The notes beneath the pieces are model-generated. The model had not been told where the DNA came from. It did no database searches and saw only the letters and a program-made list of their open reading frames with translations. 64,000 nt of DNA from Homarus americanus (Eukaryota > Arthropoda > Malacostraca > Decapoda > Nephropidae), in assembly GCF_018991925.1 (NCBI RefSeq), contig NW_024722158.1, positions 3,084,283 through 3,148,282 on the forward strand. The letters run 5' to 3'. How positions within the stretch are numbered: the stretch's first letter is position 1; every line of letters starts with the position of its first letter. This document shows, one piece after another, positions 22,056 through 34,061 of this stretch. Position numbers and translations under genes: made by a program.

Positions 22056-22561
22056 CACAAGGCATATAATCAGCCACTACATCATCACTACCCATAATAC
22101 AGCCCCCCCCCTTGGACATCTGTTCCCTCCCCTCACCCCCCATAATAAAATTCAATTATATATACCGGGTATCTGCTATGATTAACACACCACGGTACTG
22201 AGACACCCAGTTAACCTCACCTAAACCACCTCTTCTGACTAAGTTAACGCACCAAGTTCACGGTTATGTTATAGAAATGTTGGTTATCTCTCTACAGGTC
22301 AATGGTCGGTTAATGTAAATGGTTAATACAGACGTTAACTGATCCAAGAAGGGAAGTTGACAGTCTTATCTGAACCTCATAACTCACTCTCCTCCCGGTC
22401 TTGCACGGTGATCGACAGGTCCCTATGTCACCTTATGTAATTAATACTATAATAATCTTCCTTGTTCTACTTACAATAAATGTTGGTAAAACAACTATAC
22501 TGATAATTATTGTAGGTGCACAGGACCACTCTGTACATAGTTTATGACACAAACCTCAGTC

Positions 22562-23488
22562 TACCACCAGTACAGCAGTGTATGACACATCCCTCACTGT
22601 CAGACCACCACCAGTACAGCAGTGTATGACACATCCCTCACTGTCAGACCACCACCAGTACAGCAGTGTATGACACATCCCTCACTGTCAGACCACCACC
22701 AGTACAGCAGTGTATGACACATCCCTCACTGTCAGACCACCACCAGTACAGCAGTGTATGACACATCCCTCACTGTCAGACCACCACCAGTACAGCAGTG
22801 TATGACACATCCCTCACTGTCAGACCACCACCAGTACAGCAGTGTATGACACATCCCTCACTGTCAGACCACCACCAGTACAGCAGTGTATGACACATCC
22901 TCACTGTACAGCAGTGTATGTCACTGTCCACCACCAGTACAGCAGTGTATGACACATCCCTCACTGTCAGACCACCACCAGTACAGCAGTGTATGACACA
23001 TCCCTCACTGTCAGACCACCACCAGTACAGCAGACACACTCACTGTCAGTACAGCAGTGTCCCTCACTGTCAGACCACCACCAGACAGCATGACACATCC
23101 TCACTGTCAGACCACCACCAGTACAGCAGTGTATGACACATCCCTCACTGTCAGACCACCACCAGTACAGCAGTGTATGACACATCCCTCACTGTCAGAC
23201 CACCACCAGTACAGCAGTGTATGACACATCCCTCACTGTCAGACCACCACCAGTACAGCACACACATCCCTCACTGTCAGACCACCACCAGTACAGCAGT
23301 GTATGACACATCCCTCACTGTCAGACCACCACCAGTACAGCAGTGTATGACACATCCCTCACTGTCAGACCACCACCAGTACAGCAGTGTATGACACATC
23401 CCTCACTGTCAGACCACCACCAGTACAGCAGTGTATGACACATCCCTCACTGTCAGACCACCACCAGTACAGCAGTGTATGACACAGC
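22562..23488. repeat. 44 bp minisatellite array (~21 copies)
   Basis: Unit GTACAGCAGTGTATGACACA followed by TCCCTCACTGTCAGACCACC and ACCA, 44 bp. The first eight or so and the last six or so copies are practically identical, while the middle (about 22895-23100 and near 23260) holds shortened, rearranged units. The repeated Ser/His/Tyr frames come from the unit, and 44 is not a multiple of 3, so frame changes each copy. Confidence 0.97.
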
Positions 23489-23599
23489 CCAGTAATGTGG
23501 TGTACCGCCCGGTAGAGGCAAAAAATGTGGGGAGTTAAAACGTCGGGGTCGCCAATTAACCTCAATGTGCCAGGCAGGAGGAAAAATGAAGGGGCGGTT

Positions 23600-23665
23600 C
23601 TTTTGGCGGGTAAGTTTGGCGGGTAAGTTAGGCAGTAAGCAATTTACGGGCGATGGCGGGAGTTT
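23600..23665 (+). promoter_or_regulatory. Paired E2F-type sites
   Basis: TTTTGGCGGG (23601-23610) and TTTGGCGGG (23615-23623) lie 14 bp apart in the same direction, followed by GATGGCGGGAG near 23654. TTTGGCGGG is the core E2F/DP recognition word of cell-cycle promoters. The surrounding 23500-23760 is unique and CpG-containing. No downstream gene is identified. Confidence 0.3.
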
Positions 23666-23957
23666 GCACTGAGGCCGAGCTGCTGCAGCGTTAACAAAAT
23701 TCACATTAACTCGCTCGTAACTTTGGTCCGGAGTGATGCGTCCACGCCACCCAACTATGTTTCAAGTCGAGGAACAACGCCCCTCCTCCCCCCCAACACT
23801 TGACGCCAGACCCAACAAACTATGCTCCCACTTCATAACAAATAACAATAAAAACAAAAACAAAAAACACTGCAACACAACCTCTTGGATATTGTCCGCG
23901 TCTGCCTCCCCCATTCTCTCTCTTTTTCTGCCCCCCACTCTCGCTCTCTCTTTTTCT

Positions 23958-23967
<10 letters not shown>

Positions 23968-24005
<38 letters not shown>
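23968..24005. repeat. (CT)n microsatellite
   Basis: About 19 CT units. Confidence 0.94.
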
Positions 24006-24008
<3 letters not shown>

Positions 24009-24133
24009 CACTGTTGTCCTAGAAGACCCATTATTATTCCAGTCATTCCTTTCCACATGAATAATTACCCTCGCTGCCACCCAACTGTCATTCCCACCAC
24101 CAGGACCACACCTTGACGGCCACACTAACACCT

Positions 24134-24313
24134 TACCTCAAGATCACCCCCCCCCCCGGCTTATTTCACCTGATGATTAAACACCCCATAATTACCTGAA
24201 GGGATTAGGTTAGATTAAGTCAAGTTAGATTAGGCTTAGGTTAGTTTAACACTAGGGTGTTTAATCCACAGGTGAAATAAGCTGAGGGGAGGGGGCTAAT
24301 ATCCAGGTGATCT
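24134..24313. mobile_element. Foldback element, near-complete copy with TTAGG core
   Basis: Left arm CTTACCTCAAGATCACCCC, C-run, GGCTTATTTCACCTGATGAT and TAAACACCCCAT. Core 24200-24245 is TTAGG-type. Right arm ACACTAGGGTGTTTAATCCA, CAGGTGAAATAAGCTGAGGG and GGGGCTAATATCCAGGTGATC. The arms pair over about 60 bp with a few mismatches, and both copies of each sub-repeat are present. Confidence 0.75.
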
Positions 24314-24830
24314 ATACTATGTACACCACACACACACCTCACCTTACCGTACCCCTGTGAGCGTCTCTACTATGCTATCATTACCTCTCTCAACCACACG
24401 GCGCTTAAAAACTACCGCCATCACTCCCTACTCCTCTCAACCACGATGCCTGAAAAAACTACCAAACCTAACCACAACCTTCTTTCCACCACTCAACCAC
24501 GATGCATGACGCCACACACCAACCCCTTACACCTCTTCTTCCTCCTCTTACCAAAGCGTTCTTGCTACACACCCCCCCCCTCCTCTCTCCCTGACTCTCC
24601 AACTCTCACAACCTGGGTGGGGTGGGGTAAGGTGGGGTGTGGGGAACTTAGTACCACAGTTGAGCATGAGCCCACCCATCCCCCGTGAACACCCCCACAC
24701 ATTGACGTGTCCAGGGGCCAGGCGGCAACAATCAATAAGACACTGGTGTGAACATCCCTTAAAACAGGCAGACTATTCTCTAAACGACACACTTACCATC
24801 TCCTACCGGGCCGTTATAACAAACTCATCA

Positions 24831-24905
24831 GGGTGGGTAGGGTGGGAGGGTAGGTGGGGGTAGGGTGGTAGGGTGGGAAGGTAGGGTGGGGTGGGCGGGG
24901 GGAGG
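24831..24905 (+). repeat. GGGT/GGTAGGG tract, quadruplex-capable
   Basis: More than ten GGG runs separated by 1-4 bases on the plus strand. A second G/A-rich block follows at about 25080-25200. Confidence 0.85.
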
Positions 24906-25357
24906 GGCTGAGTAAGTTGGGTAATGTACGGCAACGGTACACAATAGCCGCGATAATCCTACTCTCAGCGGGGCGGACCATCACCACCACGTCGAAGGGG
25001 ACGCTGGGGGGGCACCTCCTCCTCCACCCCATGCTGGGAGCGGGACATGCTGGAGGAGGAAGGACGATGGAGGAAGTGTGTCTGAATGGAGTGGTGGGGG
25101 GGGGGACGATGGAGGAAGTGGGATGAAGGAAAGGGAAGGGTGGAGCCTGGAGGAGGGTGGACGAACAGAGGATAGAGGAATGAGGGGATAGGGGGAGGGA
25201 GAGACGAACGAAATGCGACAAAAATCCCCTCCTCTCCCTCTCTCTCTCTCTCTCCTGAAGGCGACCATCACTGCAGGGGTGTGCGCCTCACGTGGCTGCT
25301 GACGGACTGAAGTGAGGATCACACCTTCAAGTGGACGGCTCGTGCACCAGCGACCAA

Positions 25358-25501
25358 CACGTGTGTGCACTACCACACGTGTGTACACTAGGGGTCGCGT
25401 GTGTGCACTGAGAAACACGTGTATGCATTAATTCGTGTGAGCACTGGGGAAAACAAACACAGACAGACAGACAAAGAAACACGCATACACACAGACACGT
25501 G
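25358..25501. promoter_or_regulatory. Cluster of four CACGTG E-boxes
   Basis: CACGTG at 25358, 25376, 25416 and 25496. The first three sit in a diverged ACACGTGTGTGCACTA tandem repeat, so they may be copies of one ancestral site. bHLH proteins such as USF, MYC or CLOCK recognise this word. Confidence 0.3.
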
Positions 25502-26339
25502 CATAAACAGTCCTACAGACCCCACAATCAACAGCGATGCAAGACGCAACGGAGTACAATGCATGCAACAGCAATCAATGGTCTGCAACTGCCTGTCACA
25601 CTCGCCCAGGTGCAACACATTACACCCAACACCCACAAATAAATTACGTCACTTAAGGCCAAAATCACGAATAAATCACGTTATTCCATTATTCAGTCCG
25701 GGTTTCAAAAAATACCTGATCAAGTTTCTGCGTCAGGGGACTGTTGATTAATTATTCACAAGGTCAATGTTCATCCCAGTGGCCACATGGAGATGCATCT
25801 GTGTCTCGCTCGCAAGTGTTTGACTCACCCACTTGAGTGTATCAAGTTAACTGTCCCATTTAAGTGCACTCATCTGACTGACCCAATTAAGTGCATCTAG
25901 CTATTTAAATGTTCGTATCTGACTGAATCATCACTAAAGTCTATCCAGCAAAGTGTCTCATTTAAGTGCATCACACCTGACTGGGGTTCAGTTAATAGTA
26001 TGCAGCTGACTGTCACACTTCAGTACAAGAATCTTAACTGTCTAAGTATACGAATCCGTCTCACTAAAGGATTCGAACCTCACTGTCTCAAACACCTTCC
26101 TCACTAACACCACGCCATACAAACACCTTGATTCAAAATGGCGTCGAAACTGTGCCGAGACTCTACAGTGAGCAGGTGTGTTGTTCGCTCGTTCAAAGAT
26201 ATATAGACAATTACTGACGCTGAACACAACCCCGATAATCTGGGCTCCGGGTACAGTGTGTTCGTTCGTTATAAAGGAGATGGAAGATTCACGTTCACTA
26301 ATACACGTTTTTAGAGCTTTGTAATACACGTTCACTATA

Positions 26340-26395
26340 TAGAGCTCTGCCCCACGTTCACCATATAGAGCTCTGTCCCACGTTCACTATAGGAG
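26340..26395. repeat. Short ~29 bp tandem repeat
   Basis: Two to three units of AGAGCTCTGxCCCACGTTCA; an earlier degenerate unit begins near 26310. Confidence 0.75.
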
Positions 26396-26492
26396 GAAGC
26401 TGTGGTGGGATAGGGGGGGGGGCAGTATATGAAGCCTCTTATTACCGGCTTTATATTAATGTTTCTTGCAGGATTTATTGAAGAAAAAAGAA

Positions 26493-26705
26493 AATGTTGC
26501 AAAAATCTCAACGTTGCAAATCATACTCACGAACACATAACTTGAACTTATTGCAGATAATCTTTAAAAAAATCCTTGCTGGTATTTCCATATATAAAAT
26601 CTACCTCCATGTTGCAAATCATATTCATAATGAGCTTGTTGCAGAAGCCATTATAACTCAGCTTATTGCACAATCTACTTACACACCCAATCCATGTTGC
26701 AAATA
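26493..26705. repeat. Degenerate TTGCAAATCAT repeat
   Basis: GTTGCAAATCATA and GCTTGTTGCAG-like words recur at 26514, 26609 and 26693 with related words between them. An open frame of about 70 codons crosses it. Confidence 0.5.
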
Positions 26706-26850
26706 CTGAGAGCATCGTACTGTAGATTACACTAAAATAAACAATAACCTTTCCCATGTATACAGTACCATTTAATTCATCCTTATGTATACCTCTCCCA
26801 GGGACAGTAGCTACCATCTGATTCAAGTCTATAAGTGTGAATAACTTATT

Positions 26851-26902
26851 TAGACGACAGTACAGTATATACCGCATGAATGGGATATACTGTACTGTCT
26901 AC
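26851..26902. repeat. Near-perfect palindrome (hairpin)
   Basis: Left arm TAGACGACAGTACAGTATAT and right arm ATATACTGTACTGTCTAC pair over about 18 bp with one extra base, around a loop of about 10 nt. Confidence 0.75.
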
Positions 26903-27067
26903 ATTACGGTACATATCTTCTACAGAATCTACACGTACACCTTTAACGAGGACACCCCCCCCCCCACCTTCAGTTCCGAGTCTTGGGCCAAAAGAACCAA
27001 TTTCCTAAATGGTCAGCGAATTATTCAAGCCTTACGTTATACTAAATGATACCTGTCGCACGTTTTA

Positions 27068-27545
27068 GACCAGGTGTGGTAGGGCAGGTGGGTGGTGCGG
27101 TAGGGCAGGTGGGTGGTGTGGTAGGGCAGGTGGGTGGTGTGGTAGGGAAGGTGGGTGGTGTGGTAGGGAAGGTGGGTGGTGTGGTAGGGCAGGTGGGAGG
27201 ATGGGTGGTGTGGTAGGGCAGGTGGGTGGTGTGGTAGGGAAGGTGGGTGGCGTGGTAGGGAAGGTGGGAGGATGGGTGGTGTGGTAGGGCAGGTGGGTGG
27301 ATGGGTGGTGTGGTAGAATATGTGGATGGATGGTGTGGTAGGATATGTGGGTGGGTGGTGTGGTAGGATAGGTAGATGGGTGGTGTGGCGGTAGAACAAG
27401 TGGGGAAGGACGGATAGAAGGGAAGGAAGGAAGAAAGGAAGGAAGGAAGGAAGGAAGGAAGGAAGGAAGGAAGGAAGGAAAAGAGGAAGGAAAGAGAAAA
27501 AGGAAAAGGGGGAAGGAAGAAGAGGAAGGCAGGAAGGAAGTTAGG
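27068..27545. repeat. GTGGTAGGGCAGGTGGGTG minisatellite and GGAA tract
   Basis: About 14 units of 20-24 bp (27068-27390), units alternating GGGCAGG and GGGAAGG, followed by (GGAA)n and purine sequence (27412-27545). The minus-strand Thr/His/Pro frames come from it. Confidence 0.9.
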
Positions 27546-28738
27546 AGGGAGGCCGGGCAGGCAGAAACACCACCACCAGACGGACTCCAACTCCTGCCTT
27601 ACTCCTCCTCAATCAATAAATCCACCGCCTTCCGCACCCCCCCACCCGTCTGTCCTTAGCTACTCCCGCCAGCCTTCCTTTAACACACACACTTTACTCT
27701 CTCACACACACACGCCCATCCTTACACCCATCCACCCCACCTACACGCCCACACTCTCTCTCACACACCTGCCCCGGGTAACGTCTTGTGTGAGCATCTC
27801 TGAGCTAACCAACCAAGTGAGTCATCTTATACCCAACACGCTCTTTTGTTTCCTTACACTACCTAATGTGTGTGTGGTGAGCTGCGACACTTAACCCTAA
27901 ACGTGATCATTACAACAGTGAAGAGGGAATGGGTGGGTCAGAGAGGGAGGGGAGGGGATAGTTACCTGTCCTACAACACTGATCAAGCCAACAGGTGTGT
28001 GTGTGTGTGTGTTCTCAGCTAATGTTAACAGTGAAGTTTTAAAGAGTCCACAAGACACGTCAGGCTGTCACCTCTTACAGTCGTCTTGTTGAATGAATGA
28101 AAGACTGAGAACAATGATCCTCCCCCAGCCTTTTTTGCTCACCTTTCAGTCATTTTGAAACTACCCCCAAATGAGAGAGAGAGAGAGTAATAACAACAGG
28201 GAAACACAAGTAAAGTTACCTATACAGAATATCACTGCCCTGCCTTACGATACTTTCTTAATTACGACTACCAAACAACATTTACAAACGACGGACGATA
28301 ACACACACACTATCAGTACGACACACATCAATATATTCCCCATCTCCCACACACTCAGAGCCGAGACATAACAAAAGAGAAATATCTTCACCAATACATC
28401 GTCAGCGTGCTTGTATACGATACTGGTGAGAGTGAGTCAGTTGTTGCGTCTTAGTTCAGTTACTTGGCGGGAGGTGAAGAGACAGCACCCCACCTACACA
28501 CCAGCACCTTCCCCCTTAACTCCTAGTGCCACCATCTTACCCTACCACCTCCATTCTCCTCCCAGCCCCTACACCACCAGCACCACCCCCCCCCCCAAGC
28601 TCCTTGTTTATGTCTGAGTCAGTAAGCCATCAATACACTTTACAGGGGCAGTTTTCACTTACTGATTTACGGTATTCAACTCCCAAGTCTGAAGAGCGCG
28701 GGCGTATATTTTCAACCACGTTAAATTGATCCATCCTG

Positions 28739-28830
28739 GTAGTAGTAGTAGTAAAGATGATGATACTACTAATAATAATAATAATGATAAAAATAATAAT
28801 AATGACAATAATAATAACAATATTAATAAT
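28739..28830. repeat. AGT/AAT trinucleotide tract
   Basis: AGT units, then imperfect AAT units, leading directly into a foldback-family core. Confidence 0.8.
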
Positions 28831-28832
28831 AC

Positions 28833-28997
28833 GTTAAGTTAGGTCAGGTCAGGACAGGTCAAGTCATGTTAGGTTAGATATGTTAGGTTAGGGTAAGTTA
28901 ATTTAGGTTAGATTTCATCAGGGAAGGTTAGGTTAGGGTTAAGTTAGATTAGATTGGCGTTAGGATGACGTAAACTGGGGTGCCTAATCTTCATGTT
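28833..28997 (-). mobile_element. Foldback family, half copy with TTAGG core
   Basis: About 120 bp of diverged TTAGG units ends in GGCGTTAGGATGACGTAAAC and TGGGGTGCCTAATCTTCATG. Read on the minus strand: arm, then CCTAA core. The inner sub-repeat is partly lost. Confidence 0.6.
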
Positions 28998-29156
28998 AAC
29001 ACACAACTTTGATACTCCTGCTGCCCATCTCCTCCACAGTCAATACTTCATAATAAACTGCGGTTATTAAACTCATTATACCTGTACACTTAAGCTACCA
29101 ATGGCTCTCATACCTTACAACTTTTCACAAAAAATAATTTTTTTTAATATTACAGG

Positions 29157-29368
29157 AGGTTAGGTTAGGTTAATTACTCTAATGCATATCTAACCTAACC
29201 TAATGCCAACCTAATCCAACTCAACTTAACCAAACTAATTTAACTAAACCTAAACCAATATATTTGAATCAAACTAACCACCCCCAGGTAGCGTTAGGGC
29301 GTTTGATCAATGGGTGAAATAAGCTGATGGGGGGAGGGGGGGAGGGGTGGCTAATGTTGATGCGATCT
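29157..29368. mobile_element. Foldback element with a palindromic core
   Basis: The core starts with GGTTAGGTTAGGTTAAT, then turns to CTAACCTAACCTAATGCC, so the core itself is inverted. The right arm is clear (AGGTAGCGTTAGGGCGTTTG, GGGTGAAATAAGCTGATGGG and GTGGCTAATGTTGATGCGATC). No left arm is seen before 29157. Confidence 0.6.
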
Positions 29369-29616
29369 ACGTAACACACAGTCAAAAAGGGCGCGGCCAC
29401 ACCAGCAACACGTTGACGTATCGACAGTGTACCTGGGCGAGCTGGTGCATGGGTTATGAAGCAGACCTGAAGCATACTTTGCATAAAACATGTCCACGGA
29501 AACCTGAAAACGGCCACCACCAGTTTGGGAGAGAGTCCGTCTCTAATAGGTGCAGGAATCTTCTTTTTTTGACAAGTATTGGTGGGCAGTGATGCGTTAA
29601 TTACAGTGAGTAGTGC

Positions 29617-29619
29617 AGG

Positions 29620-29652
<33 letters not shown>
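29617..29652. repeat. (GT)n microsatellite
   Basis: About 16 GT units; AC-rich sequence with short CACACA runs continues to about 29920. Confidence 0.92.
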
Positions 29653-29653
<1 letters not shown>

Positions 29654-29924
29654 TTGGTTGTTGATGCACACACACACATGGTGACACATACAATATACAG
29701 AGGCACGCACCCACCACCACACATTAACACGAGTGCAGTTATTGACACACACACACACACAGCGTATACACACACGGTGACAAACACACACGCAAGTCCC
29801 CCACTGGTACACACATAACACACACACAAAAGCACATAACGACACCTACTCATACACACATAAACGCACATAATGACACATACACTAAAAAACACACACG
29901 CACGAACACAAAAACACGGGATTA

Positions 29925-30035
29925 TATTAGTACCTAAGAATTATACCAAGACCAGATTGTATCCAGCTGGTCTAAGATTATACCAGCAGTCACACCACCA
30001 GCCTAGAATTATACCAGTAGCCCAACATAATACTA
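29925..30035. repeat. Degenerate ~38 bp tandem repeat
   Basis: Three to four diverged units sharing AGAATTATACCAG and CCAGCxxGTC words. Confidence 0.6.
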
Positions 30036-30299
30036 ATGCATCAAGAGAGGCACTGTTTACACACACACACACCAGAAGCTTATAAAACAGCAAGTCTTAT
30101 AAACCAACACCAAGTTTTAATATACAGTAACCAAACCACCGGCACTAACTAACACACTATGGTCAGGTAGAGTAAGAACTAAAGGGAAGTCTGTGAGCCT
30201 TGATTGTAAACACTGGGGGAGGGAAAAGTCCGGCCTTAAAGTGAGTGGTACAAGTGAATCACCCATGTCCAGTTCATTGAGGTCTTAATTCCGTGGTCA

Positions 30300-30540
30300 G
30301 TGTGTGAGGGGGAGGTAGAGAGGGAGGTGGAGAGGGTGTGAGGTGTTGTGAAAGGAGGAAAAGGAAGAGAGGGATAAGGAGTATGTAAGGAAGAGAGGGG
30401 TGAGGAGTGTGTAGGAGGAAGAAAAGGGAGGAGAGGTGTGTATAGGAGGAAGAGGTGAGCAAGTACGAGGTGAGAGTAAAGAGACGTGGGAGATGTGAGT
30501 GTGGAAGGATGGACAGAGGATTAATGAGGGGGAGTGAAGA
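30300..30540. repeat. G/A-rich tract with GAGGTGTG words
   Basis: AGGAAGAGAGGxxTGAGGAGTG-type words repeat loosely; the minus-strand frames are Ser/Leu/Pro-rich reflections. Confidence 0.75.
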
Positions 30541-31154
30541 TGAGGAAATATGAGGTGATCTTTGACACAATGATTCCCACACACACATGTACATAAGCCC
30601 CGAGTACAGTGGAGCAGCAGACGGTGTTCCATGGAGCCTGAATCATGTTGTCATGGTGACAGCAAGCTAGCACATTTATCGCCGCCTACATCACCCTCTC
30701 ACGCAGTCATCCCGCGTTTTGCCTTCCATCCGTCAGCATAAACGCCCCGATTCTCAAAGCTTCCCACCATATGTGTATTCCATGTCCCTCACGATGCAAG
30801 ACTCCACCTAGCTATTTAAATTAACTCTTAAAGCTAATATAACATATAAAAGTAACACCACTATATATGACGACTCTGCTGGACGAGATAATATATTCTG
30901 CATGTTAAAGTTTGTCCCTTAACTGTACAGTACATCAACTACGACTTCCCAACACATTACCTGATTGTCACTGCTACACATTGATCAACATTCCAATCAC
31001 ATGCCAACGAACCTGCAATAAAATTTAATTATTACCATTAGCTATCATCATAATCATTATATAATATTAATTACTAAGTTATTTATAAACATTAATCCAA
31101 AGAGTTATAATTATCGTGTAGGGTGATGGTACCGTCCTCGTGAACGCTAGCCTA

Positions 31155-31391
31155 CTTCACCCGAACACCCTACATGGGTTAGGTTACCTTAGATAAGGTA
31201 AGGTTAGATTATAGTAGGTTAGGTTAGGTTAGGTTACGGTAGGCACGGCAAGGCTAGATTAGATTAGACAAGGTTAGGCAAGGAAAGGCTTAGTTAGGTT
31301 ATAGTAATTAGATTACATAAGGGAGGATGAAGTTTCAGTAGATTGGATTAAAGGATAGGAAACTATAAGCTGAGGTGTCTAATCTCCCTGA
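31155..31391 (-). mobile_element. Foldback family, diverged copy with TTAGG core
   Basis: CTTCACCCGAACACCCTACA at the left could be a worn arm. TTAGG-type core runs about 31178-31320. The right end AAACTATAAGCTGAGGTGTC then TAATCTCCCTGAAC keeps the distal arm order. Confidence 0.5.
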
Positions 31392-31559
31392 ACTTCATAT
31401 TTGGCTAATAAAGTCATGTCATATTTTTGTTGTTGTTTATTTACATGTACACAGCGGGTCTTGCCTCCTCATCCTCCTCTCTTACTAACTTTCCCCGGGT
31501 TAACTCCGCACAGCAAAACTCTTCCCATCTAAGTGAATTTCCTTGTATAACTCTGGAGG

Positions 31560-31860
31560 TCTGGAGAGAAAGTCCTTTATCTATTTACACTTTCCTTTGA
31601 TAACTCCTGAGCTGGAGAAAGTCATTGCTATGGTGTTCTTTCCTTCTTGTAATTCTCAGAACCAAAACAAGATAATTTGGTCCTTGAGAACTATGAAAAA
31701 GGTTTGAGTTTTCCCTCTGATAATCTACGTAGGCCTACCTAAAACAATCCAATTTTCCTTGAATAAATAAGAAAGGGTTTGAGTTTTCCTCTTTTCGTAT
31801 TGTCAGTACCTAAAATAAGTTCATTTTTCCTTTATTAATACTGTACCTATGAAAAACATT
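31560..31860. repeat. Strongly decayed ~65-70 bp tandem repeat
   Basis: TTTGAGTTTTCCCTCTGATAA, CAATTTTCCTTGAATAA, TTTGAGTTTTCCTCTTTTCG and TTCATTTTTCCTTTATTAA recur at roughly even spacing. Low confidence. Confidence 0.35.
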
Positions 31861-32629
31861 GACATTACCACAACTAACTCTCCTGAACTGATAAGCACCA
31901 TTTTCCCTGAGTGACTCGACACCAGGTGGAGCTAGGAGGAAGGGGGTCATGGTGGAGTAGGAGGGATTCTTGGGAAGTAAGGAAGAATCTCAGATGAGGA
32001 GGAGGAGGAGGAGGAGACGGCTGCACTTGCCGACAGCATCAAGAACATATGCAATTATACATCCTTCCTTCACTACGGCAAACTAAGCCATCCAGAAACT
32101 GTCCCGTGGTGTAACGAGATCACCTCATAACTCCCTCACACCAGATTCCTCCATTTTACCTTTGGCCTTCCCACAAACTTCTCTCACTTCCTCCCCCACC
32201 ACTCTCACTCCCTCTCTCCTTCACACCAGATTCCTCAGTTTCACCTTTGCCCTTCCTACAACCCCTCCCCCTCTCTCTCTCTACTTCCTCCTACCAACCA
32301 CTCTCACCTCCCACCTGTAGTCGAGTATGGAACATCAACTCTCTCTCTCTCTCTCTCTCTCATTCAGTTATTCCTTTTGTGTTTGATAAGCGTTGCCAAG
32401 CCACTAACCCTCGACCAATTCTCCACCCAGAAATACGTCATGTTTGGTGTGCCACGGAGCACTCTCTCGGCATTTTTGGTCATGGTATTCGTCAATTTCA
32501 TACAAGAAAAAAGAAGAAACAGAATGAGGAAGAGGAGGTGGTAGAAGAGGAGTAAGAAGAGGAGGAAAAGAGGACAATTTCATCACCGAGGAACTAGGTC
32601 ATATTCCTGACGAAGGAGGGAGACAGGGG

Positions 32630-33125
32630 AAAGTGGAGCGGGAGGGTGAGGAGGAGCGGGGAGGAGGGGGAAGAGAGGGAGGAGGGAAGAGAGAGAGGGA
32701 GGAGGGAAGAGAGAGAGGGAGGAGGGAAGAGAGAGAGGGAGGAGGGAAGAGAGAGGGAGGAGGGAAGAGAGGGAGGAGGGAAGAGAGGAGGAGGGAAGAG
32801 AGGGAGGGGAAGAGAGGAGGGGGAAGAGAGGGAGGGGGAAGAGAGGGAGGGGAAGAGAGGGAGGGGGAAGAGAGGGAGGGGGGAAGAGAGGGAGGGGGAA
32901 GAGAGGAGGGGGAGAGGAGGAAGAGAGGGAGGGGGAAGGGAGGGTGAAGAGAGGAGGGAAGAGGGAGGTGGAAGAGAGGGAGGGGGGAGGAGGGGGAAGA
33001 GAGGAGGAGAAGAGAGGGGAGGAGAGAAGAGCGGGAGGGGGGAGAAGAGGGAGGGGGAGAAGAGCGAGGGGGGAGAAGAGCGGAGGGGAGAAGAGCGGGA
33101 GGGGGAGAAGAGCGGGAGGAAGAAG
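32630..33125. repeat. Long polypurine minisatellite (GGGAGGAGGGAAGAGA)
   Basis: About 500 bp almost free of pyrimidines on the plus strand, with 14-19 bp units. Such long mirror-like purine tracts can form triplex DNA (general knowledge). The two ~190-codon minus-strand frames, rich in Ser/Pro/Leu, are this repeat. Confidence 0.93.
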
Positions 33126-34061
33126 AAAATGAACCACGCCCACCTCACCTCCCCCCACCCGGCCTGAGTACAGACGAGGTTCATTTAACTATCCTAATAA
33201 CCACAAGACGCCGCCTCTGAATCAACACGTGGCTCACAGTGTGTTCCGGATGAAGGCTCAGGCAGCAGTAGACTCAAACACAAATGTCTTAATTAATTAA
33301 TACCTGTCATAATTATTTTTGTCCATAAAGGAAAAAATACAGAAAAAAAGGTATTCTAGGTACAATTAATACTTTTTAAACATACAACAATACGTGACAT
33401 ACATACATACAATATACACACAACTGGAGCATATTTCACATTAACAATACTGTAAATGCTCAAACTACAGTATATACTGCACTATATATTTACCAAGCAG
33501 AATTATGCATCATTCTTGTCCTACATCAAAGACACTCATGACAACATCCTGGACAGCAAAAACTAACAAGTGTTTCTGAACAAACTAACAAAGTCTCCTT
33601 GAACAAACTGAACAAACTAACAACACTTGATCATAACTTCAAGTTCAAATTTTCTTACAAAACTTTGTCTTCTTTTCTTGTTACATGTTTTATAAGGTTA
33701 GTGTAAAGGCTTTCAGAAGTACAGCATACTGCTTACAAAATAAACTCTCACAGCTATGACTTCTAACGCAATATGTATAATGAAGCAATACACCGATGAC
33801 GTCAATAATTTATCTTTTAGCTGCGGGAGTTAATGACGTCATACACATCTTTAAATATTCAATAAACAAATACTCCCATTTTCTAAGGTTACATTACCCA
33901 CATACGTTACAACTTCTCATGTTCCCCAGTATCAAGACAATAACAGTGGAATACCTGTTATCGTCTAAACCTAGGACTGTGGTGTCTCATCTTGAAATAA
34001 TCCTGACAACTTTTATACTCCAGGTTTAAACCAACAGTGCAAGGGATTCATAGCTGACCCC

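Noticed and set aside
26050..26122. tRNA-like gene on the minus strand (perfect B box GGTTCGAATCC at 26079-26069)
   Set aside because: The best A-box match is only 19 bp from the B box, too close for a tRNA or the SINE head (33 bp), and no acceptor stem pairs.
26137..26180. First exon starting ATGGCGTCG near 26137 with a possible AG/GTGTGT donor
   Set aside because: Only about 13 codons before the donor, and no partner exon or known peptide; AAAATGGCG is equally well a YY1-type word.
32583..33184. Two ~190-codon minus-strand frames rich in Ser, Pro and Leu
   Set aside because: Direct reading of a polypyrimidine strand, which contains no stop codons in any frame.
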